9,049 nt of DNA from Verrucomicrobia bacterium UBA3063. Lineage in GTDB: Bacteria > Verrucomicrobiota > Verrucomicrobiia > Methylacidiphilales > Verrucolacustridaceae. Shown one piece after another: positions 1 to 4,707 of this stretch. The stretch covers positions 1 through 9,049 of the forward strand of contig DFCD01000060.1 in NCBI GenBank assembly GCA_002366885.1, read 5' to 3'. The notes under the pieces were generated by a model. It was not told where the DNA came from. It saw only the letters and a list, made by a program, of their open reading frames with translations, and ran no database searches. Position numbers and translations under genes: made by a program. Each line of letters starts with the position of its first letter. Position 1 is the stretch's first letter.

Positions 1-557
1 TCGAGGTTCACCTGGTGGACGATGCCGATCCCGGGGGGGACAACGCCAAAGGTCTCGAAGGCTTGCTGGCCCCACTTGAGGAACTCGTAGCGTTCGCGGT
101 TGCGCTTGAATTCGTGCTGCATGTTGAGCAGGAAGGCCTGTTGGGTGCCGTTGACGTCGACCTGGACGGAGTGATCGACGACGAGGTCGACGGGGACGAG
201 GGGCTCGATGAGTTTGGGGTCGCGTTTCAGGCGGACGACGGCGTCGCGCATGGCGGCGAGGTCGACCAGCAGGGGGACGCCGGTGAAATCCTGCAGGACG
301 ATGCGGGCGACGGTGAAGGGGATCTCCTCCGGGGCGGGCTTTTTGGCGTTCCAGCGGGCGAGGTTTTCGACATCCCGGGGGGTGGCCTTGAGGCCGTCGC
401 AATGGCGGAGGACAGACTCGAGGACGATGCGGAGGGAAACGGGGAGGCGGGAGAGGTCGACCTTGAGTTGGGCGGCAAGCCTGGGGAGGGAGGAAAAGTG
501 GTAGGTTGTGCCGGAGGAGGAAAAGGAGTCGAGGGTCAGTTTTCGAAGATCGGACAT
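1..557 (-). CDS. acnA: Aconitate hydratase A, N-terminal part (runs off the left edge)
   Basis: Aconitase interconverts citrate and isocitrate through cis-aconitate in the TCA cycle, using a [4Fe-4S] cluster in the cytoplasm. Reading the minus strand from the ATG at 557-555 gives 185 open codons to the window edge. The protein begins MSDLRKLTLD and contains the hallmarks of the AcnA/IRP1 N-terminus: TYHFSSLPRLA (residues 18-28), RLPVSLRIVLESVLR (37-51), LQDFTGVPLLVDLAAMRDAV (88-107), PVDLVVDHSVQVD (122-134), ERYEFLKWGQQAF (155-167) and VVPPGIGIVHQVNL (172-185). About one fifth of a usual ~900-residue enzyme is visible; the cluster-binding cysteines lie outside the window. No good Shine-Dalgarno precedes the ATG, but the N-terminus aligns with E. 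coli AcnA from the first residues, so the start is probably right. The gene is divergent from lysC with 94 bases between them. Family assignment is very secure. Confidence 0.95.
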   Translation of the reverse strand, partial: MSDLRKLTLDSFSSSGTTYHFSSLPRLAAQLKVDLSRLPVSLRIVLESVLRHCDGLKATPRDVENLARWNAKKPAPEEIPFTVARIVLQDFTGVPLLVDLAAMRDAVVRLKRDPKLIEPLVPVDLVVDHSVQVDVNGTQQAFLLNMQHEFKRNRERYEFLKWGQQAFETFGVVPPGIGIVHQVNL

Positions 558-581
558 GGAAAGACCATAGTGGGTTTGTGT

Positions 582-639
582 GGAAGTTGAAGTTGAAGTT
601 GCCGGGAAACTTCCGGCTTAAACTTCCCCGGAAACCGGG
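582..639. repeat. AAGTTG tandem hexamers and small hairpins between acnA and lysC
   Basis: Three consecutive copies of the hexamer AAGTTG occupy 584-601 (GGAAGTTGAAGTTGAAGTTG starts at 582). They are followed by sequence that can fold back: GAAGTT (595-600) pairs with AACTTC (608-613) around a 7-base loop, and CCCGG (627-631) pairs with CCGGG (635-639) around AAA. The region also offers a weak promoter-like pair for lysC, TTGAAG (593-598) and CTTAAA (617-622), 18 bases apart. The same AAGTTGAAGT string recurs at 6951-6960. A role as operator, promoter region or slipped-strand repeat is only inferred. Confidence 0.4.
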
Positions 640-651
640 CAGAGTCACGGG

Positions 652-1902
652 ATGGCGTTGCTGGTGCAGAAGTACGGGGGAACTTCGGTGGCCAACCTCG
701 AGAGGATCCAGAGGGTGGCGGACCGGGTGGCGGAATCGCGCCGGCGGGGGAACCGGCTGGTGGTGGTGGTTTCCGCGATGAGCGGGGTGACGGACGGGTT
801 GTTGCGGATGGCGCGGGAGATTGACCGCGAGCCCCGGGAAAGGGAAATGGATCTCCTGCTGGCAACGGGGGAGCAGACAACCACGGCTTTGCTGGCGATG
901 GCGCTGCATGCGCGGGGCGTGGATGCGGTGGCCCTGACGGGGGCGCAGGCGGGGATCGTCACGGATGGGACGCATACCAGGGCGAGGATCGCCAACGTGA
1001 CGCCCTCGGCGGTGCGCGCGCATCTCCAGGCTGGCCGGGTGGTGATCGTGGCGGGATTCCAAGGCCAGACGATGGGGGGCCAGATCACCACGCTGGGGCG
1101 GGGGGGGTCCGACCTGACCGCGATCGCGCTGGCCGCGGTCCTTAGGGCGGCCCGGTGCGAAATTTACACCGATGTGGACGGGGTTTACACGGCCGACCCG
1201 AGGACGGAGCCGCGCGCCCGGAAGATCCGGGAGATTTCCTACGACGAGATGCTGGAGCTGGCGAGCACCGGAGCGAAGGTGATGCAGGCCCGCTCGGTCG
1301 AGTTTGCCAAAAAGTTCGGGGTTGTCTTTGAGGTCCGGTCGAGTTTCCATCGGACGCGAGGCACAATGGTGAAGGAAGAGGCCAAGTCCATGGAGCGGGT
1401 GGTGGTGCGCGGGGTAAGCCTGGAGAAAAACCAGGCCAAGGTGACCCTGGCCGGGGTGGCGGACCGGCCCGGCGTGGCGGCCAACATGTTTTCGGGCATC
1501 GCCAGGGGCGGAATCAACGTGGACATGATTGTGCAGAATGTTTCCCTGCCCGCTGACGGCAAAAGGGGCAAGGCACAGACCGACATCACCTTCACCGTGC
1601 CCCGGGACGAGCTGAGCAAGGTAAAGCGGTATCTGGAAAAATTTCGCCAGACCGGCGGGGCCAGGCAGATTCTCTTTCAGGAGGGAATCGCCAAGGTTTC
1701 CGTTGTGGGAATCGGAATGCGCAGCCACAGCGGGGTGGCGGCCCAGCTTTTCCGGGCCTTGGCCAAGGCGGGGGTGAACATCCAGATGATCAGCACCAGC
1801 GAGATCAAGATCACCGTGGTGGTGGATGAATCGGCCGGGCCAAAAGCGGTCCGGGCGGCCCACCGCGAATTCCGGCTGGGCGGCAGGGCGCAGAAACGGT
1901 GA
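652..1902 (+). CDS. lysC: Aspartate kinase (lysine-sensitive LysC type, with C-terminal ACT pair)
   Basis: Aspartokinase phosphorylates L-aspartate with ATP, the first step towards lysine/diaminopimelate, threonine and methionine. The 416-aa length is usual for monofunctional LysC. The amino acid kinase domain starts with the KYGGTS motif (residues 7-12), followed by VVVVSAMSGVTDGL (37-50), the nucleotide-site GRGGSDLTA (149-157) and TDVDGVYTADPR (173-184). Two ACT domains follow: about 262-330 (with RGGINVDMIVQN, 285-296) and about 347-410 (with KAGVNIQMISTSEIKITVVVD, 372-392). These form the allosteric lysine/threonine site in the family. No homoserine dehydrogenase domain is fused. The upstream Shine-Dalgarno is weak, but the ATG at 652 lies right before the conserved first strand. 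The stop overlaps the start of the next gene. An internal start at codon 247 may yield a separate beta subunit (listed separately). A run of eight G falls inside the GRGGSD codons. Confidence 0.96.
   Translation: MALLVQKYGGTSVANLERIQRVADRVAESRRRGNRLVVVVSAMSGVTDGLLRMAREIDREPREREMDLLLATGEQTTTALLAMALHARGVDAVALTGAQAGIVTDGTHTRARIANVTPSAVRAHLQAGRVVIVAGFQGQTMGGQITTLGRGGSDLTAIALAAVLRAARCEIYTDVDGVYTADPRTEPRARKIREISYDEMLELASTGAKVMQARSVEFAKKFGVVFEVRSSFHRTRGTMVKEEAKSMERVVVRGVSLEKNQAKVTLAGVADRPGVAANMFSGIARGGINVDMIVQNVSLPADGKRGKAQTDITFTVPRDELSKVKRYLEKFRQTGGARQILFQEGIAKVSVVGIGMRSHSGVAAQLFRALAKAGVNIQMISTSEIKITVVVDESAGPKAVRAAHREFRLGGRAQKR
1372..1392 (+). promoter_or_regulatory. Candidate internal ribosome binding site and ATG for a LysC beta subunit
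   Basis: Inside lysC the purine-rich string AAGGAAGAGG (1372-1381) lies 8 bases before the in-frame ATG at 1390-1392 (Met247, context MERVVVRGVSLEKN). Initiation there would yield a 170-aa protein made of the two ACT domains alone. Bacillus subtilis aspartokinase II and Corynebacterium glutamicum LysC are known to make a beta subunit of about this size from an internal in-frame start at the equivalent place. The signal here looks better than the one at the main lysC start. Use of the site is inferred. Confidence 0.5.
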
Positions 1903-2348
1903 GGGGGGATTCCCCGGTGTCGGGGCCTTTCTGGATGTGCTGGCGCTCCCGGGATTGGGCCTTCTTTCTTCTGCAGGTGTTTTTGGGCATGCGCCTGCTG
2001 GTGGCCGGGGTGGACAAGTTCCGGGGTCCGCGGGGCCTGAGTTTTTCCCATTTTTACGGGCAGGTGATGCCGGTGCTGAGCCAGCCCTTTTTGGAGAGGA
2101 CCCTATTGCCGGGGTGGTCGGTGAAGCTGTACTTGGGGACCCTGCCTTATCTGGAAATCCTGATCGGAGCGGGAATTCTCGTGGCCGGCAAAAACCGGGC
2201 ACCTCTTCTGCTGGCGGGGTTGCTGTTCCTTTCCCTGGCGTTTGGGCAAATGCTGATCGGGGGTCACGCCACGGTAGCGGACATCGCGATCCATCTGATC
2301 CTGACGGTGATCGCGCTCCTTCTGTTGGAAGAAACCGACGGAAAGTAA
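1899..2348 (+). CDS. DoxX-family membrane protein
   Basis: This 149-aa protein shows the four-helix DoxX plan: hydrophobic segments at about residues 20-37, 82-97, 101-120 and 126-143. The first helix is followed by the GMRLLVAGVDKFRGP stretch typical of the family (R32, G37, K40, F41). DoxX-like proteins are small inner-membrane proteins; some are linked to quinone-dependent thiosulfate oxidation or redox homeostasis, but many have no known function, so none is assigned here. The GTG start at 1899 overlaps the lysC stop by 4 bases (GTGA), implying translational coupling and one transcript. An ATG at 1935 (Met13) would also work and leaves the helices intact, but it has no better ribosome binding site. 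A metabolic link to aspartokinase is not obvious. Confidence 0.75.
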   Translation: MRGDSPVSGPFWMCWRSRDWAFFLLQVFLGMRLLVAGVDKFRGPRGLSFSHFYGQVMPVLSQPFLERTLLPGWSVKLYLGTLPYLEILIGAGILVAGKNRAPLLLAGLLFLSLAFGQMLIGGHATVADIAIHLILTVIALLLLEETDGK

Positions 2349-2374
2349 GCTGACCCGGAAAGGCTGATTTTCCT

Positions 2375-2403
2375 GGGGCAGGATTGCGGGCAGCCCCCGT
2401 TTT
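2375..2403 (+). terminator. Weak candidate intrinsic terminator after the lysC-doxX operon
   Basis: GGGGC (2375-2379) can pair with GCCCC (2393-2397). Alternatively CGGG (2387-2390) pairs with CCCG (2396-2399) around a 5-base loop, directly followed by TTTT (2400-2403). The stems are short and the T-tract has only four bases, so this is tentative. It overlaps the putative tRNA promoter. Confidence 0.25.
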
Positions 2404-2412
2404 GGATACGAT
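2384..2412 (+). promoter_or_regulatory. Candidate sigma-70-like promoter of the tRNA-Lys gene
   Basis: TTGCGG (2384-2389) and TACGAT (2407-2412) are separated by 17 bases. A start about 7 bases after the -10 would put the transcript's first base a few bases before the mature tRNA 5' end at 2423, a common arrangement for tRNA genes. The match to consensus is only partial (TTG in the -35; four of six in the -10). Confidence 0.35.
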
Positions 2413-2422
2413 CCTTGGTTTC

Positions 2423-2495
2423 GCCTCGGTAGCTCAGTTGGTAGAGCAGGTGACTCTTAATCACTTGGTCCTAGGTTCGAGTCCTAGCCGGGGCA
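2423..2495 (+). tRNA. tRNA-Lys (anticodon CUU)
   Basis: A complete 73-base cloverleaf is visible. The acceptor stem pairs GCCTCGG (2423-2429) with CCGGGGC (2488-2494), including one G-U pair, with discriminator A2495. The D arm is GCTC-AGTTGGTA-GAGC. The anticodon stem GGTGA/TCACT, with one G-U pair, encloses the loop CTCTTAA, giving anticodon CTT (CUU, lysine AAG codons). The variable loop is TGGTC, and the T arm CTAGG-TTCGAGT-CCTAG is perfect. The 3' CCA is not encoded (the sequence continues TCACC), so it must be added by a CCA-adding enzyme. AAG is clearly used alongside AAA in the neighbouring G+C-rich genes. Confidence 0.95.
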
Positions 2496-2611
2496 TCACC
2501 CCTGTCTCCGAGGCAAAACCCCAAACCGCCCGCCCCTTCCGGCAGGAGGAGTTGGGCATTGAGCGGAGCGGGGGATGTCCGCAAAATCCGCCCGTGCATC
2601 TTGAGGAAAAC

Positions 2612-2923
2612 ATGGAAACGGCCCTGGAGGAGGGCGGGCTGCAGATTTGGGGTGATGTGAAATTTCGCGTAGATGCGGTTCTCCAGGGAAAGATCCACGG
2701 CGACGTGAATGGGCTGAAAAAGATCATCGTTTCCCGTGACGCCGTGGTAACCGGATCCGTGGAAGGATCCGACGTGCGGGTGGAGGGGGAGGTGCGGGGG
2801 GGCGTGACGGCTGCGGGGCGCATTTGGCTGGGGCCGAAGGCCAAGGTCCGGTTGCGTTGCGCCGGGAGGGCCCTGCGGATCGAGCCCGGGGCGCATTTCC
2901 GCGGGGAAATCCGGGTAGGTTGA
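2612..2923 (+). CDS. Small bactofilin (polymer-forming cytoskeletal protein)
   Basis: This 103-aa protein is essentially one bactofilin domain. It has the short beta-helix rungs typical of the family: IWGDVKF (12-18), VLQGKIHGDV (23-32), KIIVSRDAVVTGSVEGSDVRVEGEVRGGV (37-65) and AAGRIWLGPKAKV (67-79), with alternating hydrophobics and glycine turns. Bactofilins polymerise without nucleotide into filaments or membrane-associated patches that organise cell-wall enzymes, stalks or polarity systems. The ATG at 2612 is preceded by GAGG (2603-2606) with 5 bases between. Open sequence upstream in this frame is translated tRNA and is not part of the gene. The domain is short; canonical bactofilins carry flexible tails on both sides, which are nearly absent here. 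The stop overlaps the region just before the next start (TGA at 2921-2923, ATG at 2926), so the two genes are probably co-translated. Confidence 0.8.
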   Translation: METALEEGGLQIWGDVKFRVDAVLQGKIHGDVNGLKKIIVSRDAVVTGSVEGSDVRVEGEVRGGVTAAGRIWLGPKAKVRLRCAGRALRIEPGAHFRGEIRVG

Positions 2924-2925
2924 GG

Positions 2926-3627
2926 ATGTCCGCCGCGCCCCGGAAAATCGAGGTGGTTTGCCCGGAATGCGGGCAAAGGCAGATGGAGTCGGAAAACTTC
3001 ATCTCCACGGTTTGCCGGGATTGCGGGCACTATTTCCAGTCGGCCCGGGCGGGGGAATCCGGCCGGAGGAAGATCCGGAGGGCGGTCATCCGGAAACGCG
3101 AACTTGCCTGTGCGGAATGTGGTGCGGTCCAGGATGTGGCCGAGGAGGCGCAATCCTCCACCTGTCTGCAGTGCGGGCGGCATCTGGAACTGGGCCACCG
3201 GGAAATTACCGGGGACCATTTTGGGAGCGTCAGCCTGGAGGGGGAGCTCAAGATTGGACCTGCGGGGAATTTCAACGGGCCGCGGGCGCGGGCCGCGCGG
3301 ATCCTGTTGCAGGGCAGGGCGAGCGGCTCGCTGGAAGCAACGGAATGGCTGAGGGTGGAAGGCCAGGCCAGGCTGAGGGCGGGGGCTTCCGGGGGGAAGC
3401 TGGAGATCTGCGTGGGAGCCGTGCTGGAGACCGGGGAATCGGTTTTATTTCAGAGCGGTCGGATCGACGGGGAGTTGCGCTGTCCCATGGCCCGGTTTGC
3501 CGGCCCTCTCCACGTGGGTCCTGCCGGGGCGATCACCGCGGAAAGGATCGGTTTCACCGAGCTTACCGTGGAGCCGGGGGGGAAGGTGAGGGCAGTGGGA
3601 GAAGCGTTCGTTCCAGCGGGGGTTTAA
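2926..3627 (+). CDS. Double zinc-ribbon protein with C-terminal bactofilin-like domain
   Basis: This 233-aa protein has an unusual architecture. Two four-cysteine zinc ribbons lie at the N-terminus: C12-x2-C15-x14-C30-x2-C33 and C62-x2-C65-x14-C80-x2-C83. The spacing is identical and both contain CxECGxxQ, so they look like an internal duplication. A basic linker (RRKIRRAVIRKR, 47-58) separates them. From about residue 95 the sequence turns into short glycine-rich beta rungs (GSVSLEGELKIGP, 100-112; EWLRVEGQARLRAG, 140-153; GGKLEICVGAVL, 156-167; FAGPLHVGPAGAITAERI, 191-208) resembling a bactofilin beta-helix. The ATG at 2926 is 2 bases after the previous stop, with a GGTAGG-type ribosome site at 2914-2919. 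An in-frame upstream ATG at 2824 lies inside the preceding gene and is unlikely. The ribbons may bind nucleic acid or a partner protein, which is inference. The paired bactofilin genes suggest co-polymerisation. Confidence 0.75.
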   Translation: MSAAPRKIEVVCPECGQRQMESENFISTVCRDCGHYFQSARAGESGRRKIRRAVIRKRELACAECGAVQDVAEEAQSSTCLQCGRHLELGHREITGDHFGSVSLEGELKIGPAGNFNGPRARAARILLQGRASGSLEATEWLRVEGQARLRAGASGGKLEICVGAVLETGESVLFQSGRIDGELRCPMARFAGPLHVGPAGAITAERIGFTELTVEPGGKVRAVGEAFVPAGV

Positions 3628-3776
3628 GTTGAGTTGGAGGGCAGACTGCGGGTTGCCAGCCGAAGGGGAAAAGATGGAAAGCGGCAGGTGGAGCCGGGAA
3701 AACCCTGATGTCCTGCCATGAGTACCCGTTCTTCCGCCGTCCTTTGCGGCCAGGTTGCCCGTGGCGGGGACGCGGA
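3628..3776. other. Convergent intergenic region with possible hairpin
   Basis: These 149 bases separate the stops of two converging bactofilin-type genes. GGCAGG (3683-3688) can pair with CCTGCC (3712-3717), enclosing a smaller GGG-AAAA-CCC element (3698-3707 region). No T-tract follows on either strand, so a bidirectional terminator cannot be asserted. The first bases (TTTAAGTTGAGTTGG, from 3623) resemble the AAGTTGA repeats seen elsewhere in the window. I see no gene here. Confidence 0.25.
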
Positions 3777-4247
3777 TTATTTTGTTTTGGTGATGCGGCG
3801 GAAGTTGGGGGAGAAATCGGGGGAATCGGCCTTGCCTTCGATGGGATCGGAACGTCCCCGAAACATGGCTGCCTCGGCGACGATGAATTTGTTGGTCCGA
3901 ACGTCCCCGAAGAGCTGGGCATTGTCGCATACCTCGATGGATTCCGTGGCGGTGATGTTGCCTTGAACTTTTCCGCGGATGACGACCTTGGCGGCGTGGA
4001 TGTCTGCCTTGATGACGGCTTCCGGTCCCACCGTCAAAGCCCCTTGAGAAATGATTTCGCCCTCAAAAGTCCCGTCGAACTCGAGGGGGCCGTCAAAGGC
4101 AAGCGTTCCCTTAATCTCGACCTGGTTTGTGATCAAGGCGGTGCGGCCCGAAGACTCCAGACGGGCGGTGGCAGCCTTACCGCTTTCGGGATAGCTGAAG
4201 GTGGCTTCGAGGGTCTCGGATTTGCGGCCGTTGGTTCTTGTAAACAT
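3777..4247 (-). CDS. Bactofilin (canonical polymer-forming cytoskeletal protein)
   Basis: This 156-aa protein has the classical bactofilin plan: a disordered N-terminal tail (1-40), a right-handed beta-helix core (about 42-130) and a short basic C-terminal tail ending RRITKTK. Core signatures are NQVEIKGTLAFDGPLEFDG (41-59), FEGEIISQGALTVGPEAVI (61-79), DIHAAKVVIRGKVQGNITA (82-100) and ESIEVCDNAQLFGDVRTNKF (102-121). Such proteins form nucleotide-independent filaments at the inner membrane and recruit morphogenetic or polarity factors. The gene converges on the two plus-strand bactofilin-type genes, so it is a separate transcription unit. No Shine-Dalgarno precedes the ATG at 4247-4245, but a promoter-like element ends about 6 bases upstream, so the mRNA may be leaderless. 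There is no in-frame alternative start immediately upstream. Confidence 0.9.
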   Translation of the reverse strand: MFTRTNGRKSETLEATFSYPESGKAATARLESSGRTALITNQVEIKGTLAFDGPLEFDGTFEGEIISQGALTVGPEAVIKADIHAAKVVIRGKVQGNITATESIEVCDNAQLFGDVRTNKFIVAEAAMFRGRSDPIEGKADSPDFSPNFRRITKTK

Positions 4248-4253
4248 TTTTAC

Positions 4254-4284
4254 ATAATAACGCGGGAAATAGGGTTTTTGTAAA
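4254..4284 (-). promoter_or_regulatory. Candidate promoter of the minus-strand bactofilin gene
   Basis: On the minus strand TTTACA (4284-4279, one mismatch to the -35 consensus) is followed after 18-19 bases by TTATTAT (4260-4254), similar to a -10 box. Transcription would start at about 4247, which is the ATG itself. The region is notably A+T-rich compared with its surroundings. Confidence 0.35.
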
Positions 4285-4315
4285 GGTTTTTCATTTGGCG
4301 GATTTGGGCGGTTTC

Positions 4316-4321
4316 TTGACA
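4316..4321 (+). promoter_or_regulatory. Isolated perfect TTGACA (-35-like) upstream of the small unknown gene
   Basis: TTGACA matches the sigma-70 -35 consensus exactly and lies 35 bases before the first possible ATG (4357) of the next gene. No convincing -10 element is seen 16-18 bases downstream (the sequence there is CGCAACC), so the promoter is tentative. Confidence 0.25.
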
Positions 4322-4356
4322 GCGGGTGAGAGCTTTACGCAACCTGCTTTGTTCGC

Positions 4357-4683
4357 ATGATCCATCATCTCAAGCTGATTCAGTTGAAAAGCGGGGTTGT
4401 CTCTGAAAAGGCGGAGGGGATCATGGTGGAAAGCCGCATCCGCCTGTTAAAAATCCAGGATGTGCTCAGCTTAGCCTGCGGAAAAAAGATCCCTCTGCCC
4501 GGGCACGAGTCTTCTCACGATCTTTTTTTGGCCCTGGAGTTTGAAAACAGCCTGAAGCGTACCTCCGCCTTCGATCACCCCCTGTATCACCAATTTGAGG
4601 CCCAGGTGTTGCGTCCCCATTCGCAGAAAATCGAGGTTTTGGAGTTCGAAATGGATCCGGGTAAGGACGTCCGTTTTTCCTAG
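4357..4683 (+). CDS. Hypothetical protein, family not recognised
   Basis: This 108-aa reading frame does not match any family I can name. It has no signal peptide, no transmembrane segment and no clear motif. It is mixed in charge, with predicted beta-prone stretches near the end (EAQVLRPHSQKIEVLEFEMD). Two starts are possible. ATG 4357 has no ribosome site but lies close to an upstream TTGACA. ATG 4423 (Met23) is preceded by GGAGG at 4413-4417 with 5 bases between, which is a much better site and would give 86 aa. The codon use is less G+C-biased than in the neighbours. The gene is divergent from the bactofilin gene, and its TAG is followed 24 bases later by the glycosyltransferase start, so it could be the first gene of that unit. 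Confidence is moderate that it is a real gene and low for function. Confidence 0.5.
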   Translation: MIHHLKLIQLKSGVVSEKAEGIMVESRIRLLKIQDVLSLACGKKIPLPGHESSHDLFLALEFENSLKRTSAFDHPLYHQFEAQVLRPHSQKIEVLEFEMDPGKDVRFS

Positions 4684-4707
4684 GACTGGGGAGGGGCCTG
4701 GACCGCG

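Noticed and set aside
15..590. 191-codon plus-strand frame at the left edge
   Set aside because: It is the antisense shadow of the aconitase N-terminus; the composition is a Gly/Asp/Glu-rich artefact.
558..651. Lysine riboswitch in the lysC leader
   Set aside because: Only 94 bases separate acnA and lysC, and none of the conserved helices of the roughly 170-base L-box could be found.
2563..2586. GCGGA...TCCGC hairpin as a tRNA terminator
   Set aside because: The 5-bp stem is followed by AAAA rather than T residues, so it does not fit an intrinsic terminator on the plus strand; no other clear tRNA terminator was seen.
2384..2611. Upstream extension of the small bactofilin frame
   Set aside because: The translated extension passes straight through the tRNA-Lys gene (it contains the typical VAQLVEQ...GSSPSRG string of translated tRNA), so the true start is the ATG at 2612 with its Shine-Dalgarno.
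2461..3219. 252-codon minus-strand frame across the plus-strand bactofilin genes
   Set aside because: Low-complexity Pro/Arg/Ser translation opposite two real genes, with no motif.
3708..4283. 191-codon plus-strand frame opposite the canonical bactofilin
   Set aside because: The minus strand encodes an unmistakable bactofilin core; this frame is its shadow.
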